Assembly: GCA_009841145.1 (NCBI GenBank)
Contig: VXMJ01000026.1
Coordinates: 1 to 64,000 of the forward strand
Source: Caldilineaceae bacterium SB0661_bin_34
GTDB lineage: Bacteria > Chloroflexota > Anaerolineae > Caldilineales > Caldilineaceae
DNA length: 64,000 nt
Direction of reading: 5' to 3'
Shown piece after piece: positions 25,104-34,907 of the stretch. The notes beneath the pieces are model-generated. The model made no database searches. It saw only the letters and a list, made by a program, of their open reading frames with translations, and had not been told where the DNA came from. Both the position numbers and the translations under genes were made by a program. Every line of letters begins with the position of its first letter. Within the stretch, counting starts at the first letter, position 1.

Positions 25104-26135
25104 ATGCAGGCAGGAGTGTTTGCCGCTCCCGGACAATTCATCGTCGAGGACCGCCCGGAACCGTCGCTGGACACGGTTCCGCCGGATTGGGTCAAGCTTG
25201 AAGTCGATGCCTGTGGGGTTTGCGGCACCGACCTGCAAATCGTGAAGGATCCTCCCGGCCATCCAGCCGATCCCGGTGTGGTGCTTGGACACGAGTTGGC
25301 CGCCCATGTGGTGGAACTTGGGGCTGCGGCCACTTCCGTTCGGGAGGGGGACAGGGTTGTGTTGGCCCCCAACCTGTACTGCAGGGAACAGAACCTGGAG
25401 CCGTGTCCGCAATGTCTCAGGGGACGGACCAATCACTGCGCGAACTTCCACACCATCGGGATCCACCGGGACGGTGGATTTGCAAGGTACGTGCTGGCAC
25501 CGGACAAGGCCCTGCTGCCGATTGCGCCGGACTTGCCTCTGGGCGACGCAGTGTGGATTGAGCCGCTGTCCTGCGTCCTGGGGGGCTTCAACCAGTTCGA
25601 GGTTAACGACACGGACACGGCATTGGTCATTGGTGCCGGCCCCATCGGGGTCCTCCACGCCTTGATGCTCAAATCCCGAGGCTTGTCCGTGATTGTCGCC
25701 GACCTCGCGGACACAAGGCTGGAACAGGTCCGGAACGCCGGTGTTGACCGGACCGTCAACGTCCAGGTGGAAAGCTTGGCGGCGGTGGTCGACGAAGTGA
25801 CCGACGCCCGCGGAGTCGATCTGATCGTCGACGCCGTGGGCGGGCAGCTCGGCACCGCGGTGGACCTGGCGGCCATGATGGGCCAGATCTGCTGCTTTGG
25901 ACTGAACTCCCTCATCCCCACAGTCAACCAGAGTCGGTTGACCGAACACGAACTCCGGATCTTTGGGACCTTCGTGGGTGTGGGAACCTTCCTGCAGGCC
26001 ATTCAACTGCTGGAGGACGGCATGCTGCAGCCGTCCGGTCTCAACCTGACGATGCCCTTGGCTGACCTCCCAGAGGGCCTGGACCTGTGCCGCACCGGAG
26101 CCGCGGTCAAAGTCGTGGCAACACCCGGTTCCTAG
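25104..26135 (+). CDS. Zinc-dependent alcohol dehydrogenase family protein
   Basis: Medium-chain dehydrogenase/reductase, 343 residues. The catalytic-zinc region shows ACGVCGTDLQ and GHELAA; the structural-zinc loop is 'YCREQNLEPCPQCLRG' followed by NHC, supplying the cysteines. The Rossmann motif is 'VIGAGPIGVLHALML'. An AAGGAG ribosome site precedes the ATG at 25104. In the inositol operon it could oxidise a cyclitol, a keto-gluconate or a sugar alcohol; Thermotoga maritima uses a zinc dehydrogenase of this type in its variant inositol route, which is established knowledge, but equivalence here is inference. Confidence 0.9.
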   Translation: MQAGVFAAPGQFIVEDRPEPSLDTVPPDWVKLEVDACGVCGTDLQIVKDPPGHPADPGVVLGHELAAHVVELGAAATSVREGDRVVLAPNLYCREQNLEPCPQCLRGRTNHCANFHTIGIHRDGGFARYVLAPDKALLPIAPDLPLGDAVWIEPLSCVLGGFNQFEVNDTDTALVIGAGPIGVLHALMLKSRGLSVIVADLADTRLEQVRNAGVDRTVNVQVESLAAVVDEVTDARGVDLIVDAVGGQLGTAVDLAAMMGQICCFGLNSLIPTVNQSRLTEHELRIFGTFVGVGTFLQAIQLLEDGMLQPSGLNLTMPLADLPEGLDLCRTGAAVKVVATPGS

Positions 26136-26179
26136 TTCCCTGCATCTGAGCGGCCAGCAAACAGGCACTCCGCACAACC

Positions 26180-27379
26180 ATGGCGTCCTACGGAATTGGG
26201 GTTATCGGCATGGGCTGGATGGGTGAAACCCACAGCCGGGCCTTCAGACAAATCCCCGAACGGTTTTGGAAGTCCGGACTTGATGTCCGTCTGGTGATTT
26301 GTGCGGATGAGGATGCGGACCGGGCCGAACAGGCCCGCCAACGGTTCGGCTTCGAGGATTGTTCGACGGATTGGCACAGGGTCGCGACCCATCCGGGCGT
26401 GGACATCGTCACGATTGCCGTGCCAAATCAACTGCATCGGACCGTGGCCGAGGTGGTGGCTGCGGCCGGCAAGCACCTTCTGTGCGAAAAGCCGGTGGGG
26501 CTCGGTGTCGAGGATACACGGGCGATCGCGGCAGCGGTTGTCCGGGCATCCGTGCAGTCGTGTGTCGGGTTCAACTACCGCTGGGCTCCTCTCGTGCAGT
26601 ATGCGCGTCAACTGCAACAGTCGGGCGGCTTGGGCAAGCTCACGCATTTCAGGGGCCGGTTCTTTTCGATGTACGGCCATAATCCACTCAGCCAACTGAG
26701 TTGGCGATTTGAACGCGACAAGGCGGGGTACGGCTCGTTGGGCGACCTGATGTCGCATGTGCTGGACATGTCCAACTTCCTCGCGGGTCCGGTTGTACGC
26801 CTCTGCTCAATGCGTCACACCTTCGTTTCCAGTCGGCCCTTGCCGGTTCCGGGCAAGGGGACGCACTTTACGCTGGGGGCTCCGGAGGACCCGGCCGGTC
26901 CCGTGACCAACGAGGACTTCGTTGCCGTTTTGGCAGAGTACGCATCCGGTGCCCGCGGTGTGCTCGAAGCGTGCCGCGTGATGTACGGCCCCAAGTGCGA
27001 GTTTGCCTTCGACCTGCACGGCGACCGCGGCGCCCTCCGTTGGGACTTCGAACGGATGAACGAACTGGGGGTCTACCGGCCCACCGACAAGAATGCCATC
27101 GGCCGGGCACCGGACCCGTACGACGGGTATACACGCATACTGGCAGGGCCCGAGCACCCCGATTTTGCCTGGTTTCAGCCGGGTACCGGCATTTCCCTGG
27201 GGTACGACGACCTGAAGGCACTGGAGGCGTTCCACTTTGTTCGGAACATCCATGAAGGAAAGCCGCACGCACCGTCGGTGCACGATGCCTTGCGGGTGGC
27301 GGAAGCCCAACATGCCGCGTCCCAATCCTGGGCGACCGGCGGCTGGGTCGAAGTCCCTCAAATCCAGGAAAGCCCCTGA
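26180..27379 (+). CDS. Gfo/Idh/MocA family oxidoreductase (candidate inositol/inosose dehydrogenase)
   Basis: NAD(P)-dependent dehydrogenase, 399 residues. The nucleotide loop is VIGMGWMGETHSR near the start and the family EKP signature is E103-K104-P105. The C-terminal substrate half includes 'GSLGDLMSHVLDMSNFL', which holds the Asp/His pair expected to orient the cyclitol. It follows the Zn-alcohol dehydrogenase by 44 bases and precedes the IolE-like gene by 20, so it is the best in-operon candidate for IolG/IolX/IolW-type myo- or scyllo-inositol dehydrogenase. It is longer than typical IolG (about 340), so substrate assignment stays open. Confidence 0.85.
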   Translation: MASYGIGVIGMGWMGETHSRAFRQIPERFWKSGLDVRLVICADEDADRAEQARQRFGFEDCSTDWHRVATHPGVDIVTIAVPNQLHRTVAEVVAAAGKHLLCEKPVGLGVEDTRAIAAAVVRASVQSCVGFNYRWAPLVQYARQLQQSGGLGKLTHFRGRFFSMYGHNPLSQLSWRFERDKAGYGSLGDLMSHVLDMSNFLAGPVVRLCSMRHTFVSSRPLPVPGKGTHFTLGAPEDPAGPVTNEDFVAVLAEYASGARGVLEACRVMYGPKCEFAFDLHGDRGALRWDFERMNELGVYRPTDKNAIGRAPDPYDGYTRILAGPEHPDFAWFQPGTGISLGYDDLKALEAFHFVRNIHEGKPHAPSVHDALRVAEAQHAASQSWATGGWVEVPQIQESP

Positions 27380-27399
27380 CGACCAAACCGGATGAAGTT

Positions 27400-28347
27400 A
27401 TGGAATCACGCCTGGATCAGATCAGAATTGGAAATGCCCCGTGCAGTTGGGGGACCTTGGAGTTCGGCTCCCTGAAGGATGACCGGATTTCGTGGGACAC
27501 CATGATCGACGAACTGGCGGAGGCCGGTTACACGGGCACGGAGCTTGGAGACTGGGGATTTTTCCCAACGGATCCACACCATCTGGCCGCCGCGCTGGCG
27601 GAGCGCTCCCTCGATATGACCGGTGCCTATGTCGGCACTCGGCTTGAAGACGCGACGCAACAGGCCGAAATCGTCGAACACAATCTGATGATTGCCCGGC
27701 AGCTGCGCGCTGTTGCGGACTTGAACCACCAGGACCACGCGCCGTTCCTGGTGATCGCTGCGGACAACGGATCGGATCCCGTGCGCATACAAAACGCCGG
27801 GCGCATCATCCCCGACATGGAGTTGGAGGATGACCTCTGGCCGGTACTGGGAGAGACCGTCAACCGGATTGCGGTCGCGGCGCGGGACGAGGCCGGCATT
27901 GCGTCGGTGGTGCACTTCCACGCGGCCGGTTGGATCGAGACGCCGCGCGAGATCGATCGGCTGCTGGAGTATGTGGGCGACCACGTGAACCTCGTGTTCG
28001 ACACCGGGCACTTCGCGTTGGGCGCCGGCCGTGCCGATACAGTTCTGGCAACCATGGACCGATTGGCTTCCCGCATTGGCTATGTCCACTTCAAGGACTG
28101 GAGTTCGCGTCTTGCCGCCGAGGTCGCCGAGGCGGAACTCGACTATTTTCAAGCCGTTGCCAAGGGCGTGTTCTGCGAGTTGGGCCAGGGGGATGTGGAC
28201 TTCCCCGCGGTGCGCGACTGGCTGCTGCGTACCGGCTACACCGGCTATGTCACCGTTGAGCAGGATGTCGTGGCGGGATTGGGTTCGCCGTTCGAAAGTG
28301 CGCAGCGCAATCGCAGGTACCTGGCCGACATTGGCTTTGTCAACTGA
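27400..28347 (+). CDS. IolE-like inosose dehydratase (TIM barrel)
   Basis: Probable 2-keto-myo-inositol dehydratase that makes the trihydroxycyclohexanedione used by IolD; 315 residues. It opens with 'RIGNAPCSWGTLEFG', similar to the IolE N-terminus, followed by 'EAGYTGTELGDWGFFP'. Later elements include VVHFHAAGWIET, 'NLVFDTGHFALG', 'GYVHFKDW' and 'CELGQGDVDFPAV', a normal set of His/Asp/Glu ligands for the metal-dependent barrel. The context between an Idh-type dehydrogenase and iolBCDA supports the role. An alternative is a related sugar isomerase, hence no gene symbol. Confidence 0.82.
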   Translation: MESRLDQIRIGNAPCSWGTLEFGSLKDDRISWDTMIDELAEAGYTGTELGDWGFFPTDPHHLAAALAERSLDMTGAYVGTRLEDATQQAEIVEHNLMIARQLRAVADLNHQDHAPFLVIAADNGSDPVRIQNAGRIIPDMELEDDLWPVLGETVNRIAVAARDEAGIASVVHFHAAGWIETPREIDRLLEYVGDHVNLVFDTGHFALGAGRADTVLATMDRLASRIGYVHFKDWSSRLAAEVAEAELDYFQAVAKGVFCELGQGDVDFPAVRDWLLRTGYTGYVTVEQDVVAGLGSPFESAQRNRRYLADIGFVN

Positions 28348-28385
28348 CCGTCGAACGGTCGCCACCCGGACTCAAGGAGTTTGTC

Positions 28386-29465
28386 GTGCTGGAACCCGTC
28401 TACACGCATGAGCGCAACTTTGGTTGCCGTCTGACCGAGATGACCTACCGGGGCTTGAAGTCCCTGGTGATGGAGAACGAGCTGCTGCGCGTCACCATCC
28501 TGGTGGACAAGGGCACCGACGTCTTCGAATTCCTGCACAAGCCCACCGACACGGACTTCATGTGGCGGTCGCCCCTGGGGGTACGCGCCACGCGCAACTT
28601 TGTCCCCTCCAACCCGCGGGCCGACGGGCCCTTCCTGGACTACTACTTCGGCGGCTGGCAGGAATGCTTCCCGGTGGGCGGGTATCCGACCACCGTTGCG
28701 GACGGCGAGTTCGGTTTGCACGGTGAAACCCCGCTGATGCCATGGAACATGCAAGTCCTGCTGGACACCCCCGAGTGCATTTCGGTGAAGTTCGATGTCC
28801 GCACCTACCGTTCGCCGTTGCGCATTGAGAAGGTCGTCACCCTGCACCGTTGGCAGGCCAACCTGCAGTTTCATGAAATCGTGACGAACGAAGGCGATGT
28901 TCCCTTTGAGATTCTCTGGGGCCATCATCCCGCGTTTGGCGCTCCCTTTCTCGACAGCAGTTGCGTGGTCGACATTCCGGGTGCCAAGGTGCGCGTGGTC
29001 GAGGCGGAACCCACAACTCGTCTGGAATCGGGCGAAGACTACACTTGGCCATTCGTCCAGGGCAGGGATGGCAGCACGATCGACCTGAGCCGCATACCGG
29101 GCCCGGAAACTAAGTCCCACGATCTGGCATTCCTGTTTGATCTTGAAGCGGGATGGTACGGATTGACGAACCAGGCACGGAAGGTGGGCTTCGGCATGTA
29201 TTGGCCAACCGAGATCTTCAATTCCATCTGGTTCTGGCAGGTGTACCGGGGTAGCGCGGGCCATCCTTGGTACGGGCGCACCTACAACATTGCCCTGGAA
29301 CCGTGGACGGCACCGTACCACCATTTCGCCGAGGCCCAGGAGCACTCGGCGACGCGCACGATGGAACCGGGCGAGGTGCTGGACATTCGGTTTGGCGCCG
29401 TGGCCTATGCCGGCCTTGAAAGAGTCACCGGGATCTCGACATCGGGCGACGTTTCAGGGACCTGA
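28386..29465 (+). CDS. Aldose 1-epimerase/DUF4432-like protein
   Basis: Galactose-mutarotase-fold protein, 359 residues, starting at GTG 28386 with a good AAGGAG ribosome site. The fold is supported by beta-rich sequence and by 'GLHGETPLMPW' and GHHPAFGAPFLD, where histidines and a following glutamate or aspartate are typical catalytic positions of aldose epimerase-like proteins. It is the last gene of the inositol operon and may interconvert or handle a cyclic sugar intermediate. No membrane or signal segments. The exact reaction is not predictable; DUF4432 proteins are largely uncharacterised. Confidence 0.78.
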   Translation: MLEPVYTHERNFGCRLTEMTYRGLKSLVMENELLRVTILVDKGTDVFEFLHKPTDTDFMWRSPLGVRATRNFVPSNPRADGPFLDYYFGGWQECFPVGGYPTTVADGEFGLHGETPLMPWNMQVLLDTPECISVKFDVRTYRSPLRIEKVVTLHRWQANLQFHEIVTNEGDVPFEILWGHHPAFGAPFLDSSCVVDIPGAKVRVVEAEPTTRLESGEDYTWPFVQGRDGSTIDLSRIPGPETKSHDLAFLFDLEAGWYGLTNQARKVGFGMYWPTEIFNSIWFWQVYRGSAGHPWYGRTYNIALEPWTAPYHHFAEAQEHSATRTMEPGEVLDIRFGAVAYAGLERVTGISTSGDVSGT

Positions 29466-29792
29466 CGGACATCTCCATTCATTGCCGGCAGGGGATTCCT
29501 TGGGGCGCGTTCAAAGCTCCGGAAGCCCATGAGCTCCGGGATGCTGTTTCGGTCAACAGCTCGCCAAACAACGAGTGATGTCAGGTTGCAATCTGTTTGG
29601 CATGGGCATTGCATGTGTGAGTCAGGGCTTGGTCCTACTCCTGCCCACTGTGTACGGTTTGTTCATCGCCGACAACGGCCTAGCGATGGTGGAGACTGAA
29701 TTCGCCCGGGTCTGACGGTTTCCGTCGCGTGTGCCGTATCGGAGCCGGGTTTTCAACGTGGTCGCAGACCAAAAACCAAGGACACTGTCAAC
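29466..29792. other. Intergenic gap after the inositol operon
   Basis: About 327 bases. A direct repeat of AGCTCCGG occurs at 29515-29522 and 29532-29539, 17 bases apart, which could be a tandem site for a regulator. An AAGGA site lies just before the next start. No clear hairpin terminator, promoter hexamer pair or gene was seen. Confidence 0.35.
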
Positions 29793-32417
29793 ATGGATCC
29801 GTTCGTATACCGCGGCGAGCACACCAACCAGATAAGCTTTCCGCTGGGGGGCATTGGAACCGGCTGTATCGGGTTGGCGGGCAACGGACGCCTGATCGAC
29901 TGGGAGATTTTCAACCGGCCCAACAAGGGCAGCGTCAACGGCTTTTCCCATTTTGCCATCAAGGCGGAAAACCGCGACGAGGTGGTGGATGCACGGATTC
30001 TGCACGGCAACTTGGCGGCTCCCTATCAGGGAGAACTGCACGGCGGCACGTTTGGTACCTTCGGATGGGGTCCTCGCCGCGAGTATCTGACCGGCCTCCC
30101 GCACTTTGCCTCCGTGGATTTCACGGGGAAGTTCCCAATTGCCGAACTCGATTTCATCGACGACTCCTTTCCCGGCAAGGTGCGGATGACCGCGTTCAAT
30201 CCGTTCATCCCCACCGATGCCGACGATTCCGGGTTGCCAGCGGCATTCTTCGAGTTCAACGTTCAGAACCCGACCAACGGGGAACTCACCTATTCGCTGG
30301 TCGGTGTCCTGTCCAACCCTTTGGCTAAACCTACGCGAAATCGGGTCGAATCGACCCCGTGGGGAACCGTGCTCAAGCTGTCGGGCGAGGGTACCCAACC
30401 CGATGATCCGGCTTTTGGCGACATGGCCCTGGCCACGGATGCCGGCAACGATGCCGACATGGAGGTGAGCTGGCAGGAGTACTGGTTTCGGGGTACCTGG
30501 TTCGACAACCTGGAGATCTACTGGAAGGACCTCGAGACCGCGGGCTCCTTCGCCAATCGGACGTATTCGGATTCGTCTGCCAGGGCGCACGGGGTGCGCC
30601 TGGATGATCAGGACAGTGGCCTGCTGGCTGTCCACTTCGCGCTCAAACCCGGGGCAAGTCGTCGGGTGCGCTTCGTGATCAGCTGGAACTTTCCCAACTG
30701 TGAGGACTATTGGCATCCGGAGGAAACCCGCGGCACCTGGAAGAACCACTACGCTATGCGTTGGCATAGTTCCGTCGATACGGCACGATACGCACTTGAG
30801 GACTGGTCGCGGCTCTACACGGTCACAGACACGTTCAGGGAGGCCTTGTTTGGCTCGACGCTGCCGCCCGTTGCCCTGGATGCCGTTTCGGCCAACCTGG
30901 CCATTCTGAAATCTCCCACGGCTCTGCGTCTCGAAGACGGCACGTTCTACGGTTGGGAAGGCCTGCATCCGGACGAAGGGTGCTGCGAAGGCAGCTGCAC
31001 CCACGTCTGGAACTACCAGCAAGCACTCGCCTTCCTGTTCCCCGAGCTGGAGCGGTCCATGCGAACCGCGGACTACCAGTACAACCTGCAGCCGGACGGC
31101 GGCATGCCCTTTAGACTGCAGCTTCCACTGGGAACTGCCCCCTGGGGTTTCCGTCCCTGCAGCGACGGCCAGCTTGGTGGTGTAATGAAGATGTACCGCG
31201 ACTGGAAGATCTGCGGCGACGACGACTGGCTTCGGGAATTGTGGCCGGCAGTGCGGCGGTCGCTTGAATATGCCTGGAGCGAACACAACCCGGATCGGTG
31301 GGACCCAGAACGCTCGGGGGTACTGACCGGTCGTCAGCACCATACGCTGGACATGGAGCTGTTCGGGCCGAATGCCTGGCTGACAGGGTTCTACCTAGGT
31401 GCCCTTAAGGCCGCATCCGAGATGGCACGCCATCTTGGCGAGCGTGGATTTGCTGACGACTGTCTGGGCATGTTCGAAAGTGGCAAGGCCTGGGTTGACG
31501 AACACCTGTTCAACGGCGAGTTCTACATTCAGCAGGTTGATCTGAGGGACAAGGCACTGCTGGAGGGTTTTGGGAGCCATGCCGACACGCTGCGCGGCGG
31601 ATCCCCGTTGGAAGCGTATTGGAACAGCGAACATGAGGAGATCAAATACCAAATTGGGGAAGGCAGCAGCATCGACCAGGTGCTGGGCCAGTGGCATGCC
31701 TCGTTGTATGGCCTCGGTGATCTTTTTGATCCAGTGCAAGTGAGATCGGCGTGCGCGGCGATTTATCGGCACAACTTCATCCCGGACATGAGCCGGGTGT
31801 ACAACCCGTGCCGCATCTACTGCCTCAACGACGAAGGCGGTTTGGTCATCTGTGCCTGGCCGGAAGGCGCCTACAAGCCGTTGATTCCCGCCCCTTATTC
31901 GCAGGAGACCATGAACGGGTTCGAATATGCCGCGGCAACCCACATGATCATGGTCGGCTTGGTTGATGAAGGTCTGGAATGTGTGCAAGCCATTCGGGAC
32001 CGGTACGACGGAGCCAAACGCAATCCGTGGAACGAGTTCGAATGCGGCAACAACTACGCACGCAGCATGGCGTCCTACGCCTTGCTCAACGCCTACTCAG
32101 GGTTCAAGTTCGACATGTCCAAGGGTTTGGTCGGGTTCAATCCGGTACTCCGGGGCACGGACCAGTTCCGATGCTTCTGGTCATTGGATCGGGGATGGGG
32201 CACGGTTGAGTTGGATGCCGACGGCTGCCGGTTGAGTGTGCTCCACGGAGACCTTCCCCTGCGCCACTTGCAGGTACCGGTCCTCGGTGGAATGAACGAT
32301 CCAATGGTGACTGTTGACGGACAATCGGTTCCGTTTGAACGTAAGGGTGACCAGCTCACCTTGGAGACCGAAGTCACAGTAGGGCCTGCACAGTCCCTTG
32401 TAGTGCGGAATTCGTGA
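29793..32417 (+). CDS. GH116-like glycoside hydrolase (non-lysosomal glucosylceramidase/DUF608 family)
   Basis: Large beta-glycosidase-like protein, 874 residues, the usual length. The N-terminal beta-sandwich domain (about 1-330) starts with '[17 protein letters not shown]', a hallmark of this family, and is followed by an (alpha/alpha)6 catalytic domain containing '[20 protein letters not shown]' at about 396-415 and the acidic segment [15 protein letters not shown] cannot fix the nucleophile and acid/base with certainty. There is no signal peptide, so it should act on imported or intracellular beta-glucosides or lipids. It is a separate transcription unit after the inositol operon, 327 bases downstream. 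Confidence 0.8.
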   Translation: MDPFVYRGEHTNQISFPLGGIGTGCIGLAGNGRLIDWEIFNRPNKGSVNGFSHFAIKAENRDEVVDARILHGNLAAPYQGELHGGTFGTFGWGPRREYLTGLPHFASVDFTGKFPIAELDFIDDSFPGKVRMTAFNPFIPTDADDSGLPAAFFEFNVQNPTNGELTYSLVGVLSNPLAKPTRNRVESTPWGTVLKLSGEGTQPDDPAFGDMALATDAGNDADMEVSWQEYWFRGTWFDNLEIYWKDLETAGSFANRTYSDSSARAHGVRLDDQDSGLLAVHFALKPGASRRVRFVISWNFPNCEDYWHPEETRGTWKNHYAMRWHSSVDTARYALEDWSRLYTVTDTFREALFGSTLPPVALDAVSANLAILKSPTALRLEDGTFYGWEGLHPDEGCCEGSCTHVWNYQQALAFLFPELERSMRTADYQYNLQPDGGMPFRLQLPLGTAPWGFRPCSDGQLGGVMKMYRDWKICGDDDWLRELWPAVRRSLEYAWSEHNPDRWDPERSGVLTGRQHHTLDMELFGPNAWLTGFYLGALKAASEMARHLGERGFADDCLGMFESGKAWVDEHLFNGEFYIQQVDLRDKALLEGFGSHADTLRGGSPLEAYWNSEHEEIKYQIGEGSSIDQVLGQWHASLYGLGDLFDPVQVRSACAAIYRHNFIPDMSRVYNPCRIYCLNDEGGLVICAWPEGAYKPLIPAPYSQETMNGFEYAAATHMIMVGLVDEGLECVQAIRDRYDGAKRNPWNEFECGNNYARSMASYALLNAYSGFKFDMSKGLVGFNPVLRGTDQFRCFWSLDRGWGTVELDADGCRLSVLHGDLPLRHLQVPVLGGMNDPMVTVDGQSVPFERKGDQLTLETEVTVGPAQSLVVRNS

Positions 32418-32891
32418 CGCCTTGAGCGCGCCACCACACTCGATGTACGAATTTCCAATGCCTGGATCCCTCAAGGACCACCCCACCAGATGATGAAGGG
32501 ATGCACACGAAGGGCTGACCATAATGGGATCAAGGAGACCATCTCCTTGGCCCAACGGCCAATCAGTTCGCGGGCGGGTTGTGTGCAGTAGGCAATACGG
32601 CCTTGAAGGTTATCCAATTGGCAGTCTGTTGGTACTCGACATAAATCACCAGGCGTGACCGCGACCATGCCACGAGGCTATGGTTCCTTGCTCGCAGCTT
32701 GCAGTACTGAACGCAGTGAGATTCTTAGGGAGGGCCGCTGGTCGGTGTGGTGTGTTTGGTTGAGGTTGGCTGTGGTCGGCAACTGATACCGGGGCACTGC
32801 CCTGAATTACCGGCAGCCGGACTCTGTCTCTGTCCCCAATGGCCGAGGCTGGACACTCAACACAGACAGTGTCCAGGCAATGACTTGGAGG
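32418..32891. other. Convergent intergenic gap with one hairpin
   Basis: About 474 bases with no gene I can support. GGACACT (32851-32857) and AGTGTCC (32868-32874) form a perfect 7-bp stem with a 10-base loop just beyond the end of the minus-strand 2H phosphoesterase gene, a likely transcript end. A 65-codon minus frame at 32471-32668 has tryptophan-rich sequence but matches nothing I recognise. Confidence 0.4.
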
Positions 32892-33431
32892 CTATGTCGA
32901 ACCGATTTTGAAGGTTGCCAATTCTCTGACCGGGCGGAACTCGACCAGTCCGATTTCCTGAAACCATCCCCGTATCGGCCGGAAATGCTTCCAGCAATAT
33001 TTGCTCACCTGTGCAATTTCGGTACCTGTCAGATCAGTCGCAACCGTGACATGAGGTACCCAGTTCCCTGGAAGGTAGTGGGCTGAGGCGCAGCCTTCAA
33101 ACCCGGAAAAGGCTATGCGAAACCGTTCGTGAACGGCGAGTAACTCGCTCGTCACTACAGGTGCCAGGAAGATTACACCCTCCTCGGTTGGAAAGGTTCC
33201 CACACTGCCCAGTTGGACCTTGAGGGGAGCCAATGACTTGGAAAACGCGGGCAGCTCCTGAAGGAAGCTGCGATGGTCAAAATCATCGGAATACACAGCG
33301 AGCGATACGTGCGGTCTCCCGCCGTTGGTCAACATTGTGGACAAGCCGAACGCGTCTGCGATTCCGCTCCAAATCTCTCGGACGGCGAGGTCGCTGTCGG
33401 GATCAAAGTAGAGTTCAACTGCGTAACCCAT
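32892..33431 (-). CDS. 2'-5' RNA ligase family (2H phosphoesterase) protein
   Basis: Small two-histidine phosphoesterase superfamily protein, 179 residues from the ATG at 33431. The two catalytic HxT/S motifs are H41 in RPHVSLAV and H127 in VPHVTVAT, on the pseudo-symmetric halves. Characterised relatives open 2',3'-cyclic phosphates or hydrolyse other cyclic/ADP-ribose-type phosphoesters. A GGAAAGG site lies upstream of 33431; an upstream in-frame start at 33485 adds 18 residues without similarity. It stands alone, divergent from nothing and 123 bases downstream of the aminotransferase end, so its target is unknown. Confidence 0.83.
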   Translation of the reverse strand: MGYAVELYFDPDSDLAVREIWSGIADAFGLSTMLTNGGRPHVSLAVYSDDFDHRSFLQELPAFSKSLAPLKVQLGSVGTFPTEEGVIFLAPVVTSELLAVHERFRIAFSGFEGCASAHYLPGNWVPHVTVATDLTGTEIAQVSKYCWKHFRPIRGWFQEIGLVEFRPVRELATFKIGST

Positions 33432-33554
33432 TTGGGGCCTTTCCGCTCGCCAGTCTTGATGTCGGGCTGCTATAGGCTTGTCCAAACTTCAGACTGTTGG
33501 TGCCAGGCGATGCACATCCGCCACGACACTGGTTTGTTGCTTTCCCTGCCCTTG

Positions 33555-34907
33555 TCAAGCGGCAGCGTCCCATGCATCAAGTATTGCTTCCCTGAAGCGT
33601 TCCAGGATTTGCCAGGTCTCCTGTTCGGTACAAACCAAAGGAGGTGCCAGGGCTCCCCAAGTAGGCTGGACACGCATGATCAATCCGTGGTCTATCGCCT
33701 TGCGGCGCAAGACCGGCCCCAACCCCTGGTTGACATCGGGGGAACCGGGTTCCGAAACCAAATCGAATCCCACAAGGAGGCCTTCCCCGCGCACATTGGC
33801 AATCGGAAGTTCGGTTTGCCATTCCTTCAGTGTCTCCTTGACCAGTCGTCCCTGAGCCTGACTGTTGGCGCACACATCCTCTTCCTCCATGATGGCGAGC
33901 ACCTCTACGCCGACTGCGCTGGTCAGGGCATTGGAGGCAAAGGTATGACCATGGTTGAAGTGTCGCTGGTCCGCCTCGGCACCGATAAAGGCTTCGGCCA
34001 AGTCTGGACGGGTAACCATGGCGCTGACCGGCAGGACACCGCTGGACAGACCCTTGCCGCAAGTCAGGATGTCCGGGGCGACACCGAAGGTCTGAGCACC
34101 GAACATCTGGCCCGTCCGGCCAATGCCGGTAATGATCTCGTCATAAATCAAAATGATTTCATGCGTCCGGCACAGGGCCAAGACCCCTTCCAGCCAACCT
34201 GCGGGAGGCACCGCAATCCCGGCCAGGTGAATGACGGGCTCAATGATCAGGGCCGCAATTGTGGAGGCGTCTTCGCCGTCGATTTGGCGTTCCAGCAAAT
34301 GAAGAGCGAGGTTTGTCGCAGTCTCGGGGGACCCCGCTGCCTGTGTCAGGTAGGCGGGAGGCAGGAACTTCAGGAAACCGCCCATCTGAGGTTCGAATGC
34401 GGTCTTGCGCGAACCGGTGCCACTGGCTGCCATGGCACCCGCGGTGGCACCGTGGTAACTGTCGTAGCACGACAGGATCTTGTACTTGCTCGGATTGCCG
34501 GTCAGCCGGTGGTACTGGCGCGCAAACTTGAAGGCGGCTTCGTTGGCCTCGGAACCTCCGCTGAAACTCTTGACGAACGTCATGTCGGGAGGAGCCACGG
34601 CACCGAGTGCGGCCACCAGCTGCAGGGAGACATCGGCGATACCGTGCATCGGAGGAGCCAGCGTGACTCGCTCCAGTTGGCTCGACACCGCTTGATTGAG
34701 CCTAGGGTGATTGTGGCCCAGGGATACGGCGTATACCCCGCTCAGTCCGTCCAGAAACTCCTTGCCATGCACGTCGGTGTAGGTGATCCGATCCGCCTTG
34801 CTGATGATGACTGGTTGCTTGAGGAACTCCGTAGTCTGGGTGAAATCGATAAAGGTGTGCCGGACAAGGTGGTCCCAGTCGGCAGCGCGGTTGGCTTCGA
34901 TAGTCAT
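33555..34907 (-). CDS. Class III aminotransferase (PLP-dependent)
   Basis: Omega-type transaminase, 450 residues, cytoplasmic. It shows 'DGLSGVYAVSLGHNHP', the cofactor-binding 'SGGSEANEAAFKFARQY' and YDSYHGAT regions, the acidic 'IYDEIITGIGRTG' strand, and the Schiff-base lysine K285 in TCGKGLSSG. GAGG precedes the ATG at 34907. Relatives transfer amino groups from beta-alanine, taurine, GABA or amines to pyruvate or oxoglutarate; no diagnostic pocket residue can be read by eye. It shares strand with the PhyH dioxygenase and TIM-barrel genes upstream but is separated by 308 bases. Confidence 0.92.
   Translation of the reverse strand: MTIEANRAADWDHLVRHTFIDFTQTTEFLKQPVIISKADRITYTDVHGKEFLDGLSGVYAVSLGHNHPRLNQAVSSQLERVTLAPPMHGIADVSLQLVAALGAVAPPDMTFVKSFSGGSEANEAAFKFARQYHRLTGNPSKYKILSCYDSYHGATAGAMAASGTGSRKTAFEPQMGGFLKFLPPAYLTQAAGSPETATNLALHLLERQIDGEDASTIAALIIEPVIHLAGIAVPPAGWLEGVLALCRTHEIILIYDEIITGIGRTGQMFGAQTFGVAPDILTCGKGLSSGVLPVSAMVTRPDLAEAFIGAEADQRHFNHGHTFASNALTSAVGVEVLAIMEEEDVCANSQAQGRLVKETLKEWQTELPIANVRGEGLLVGFDLVSEPGSPDVNQGLGPVLRRKAIDHGLIMRVQPTWGALAPPLVCTEQETWQILERFREAILDAWDAAA

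Noticed and set aside
29622-31343. 573-codon minus-strand frame over the GH116-like gene
   Set aside because: Shadow of the plus-strand glycosidase; no recognisable motifs.
32471-32668. Small tryptophan-rich minus frame in the gap after the GH116-like gene
   Set aside because: Could be a decayed transposase piece, but no diagnostic motif could be confirmed.
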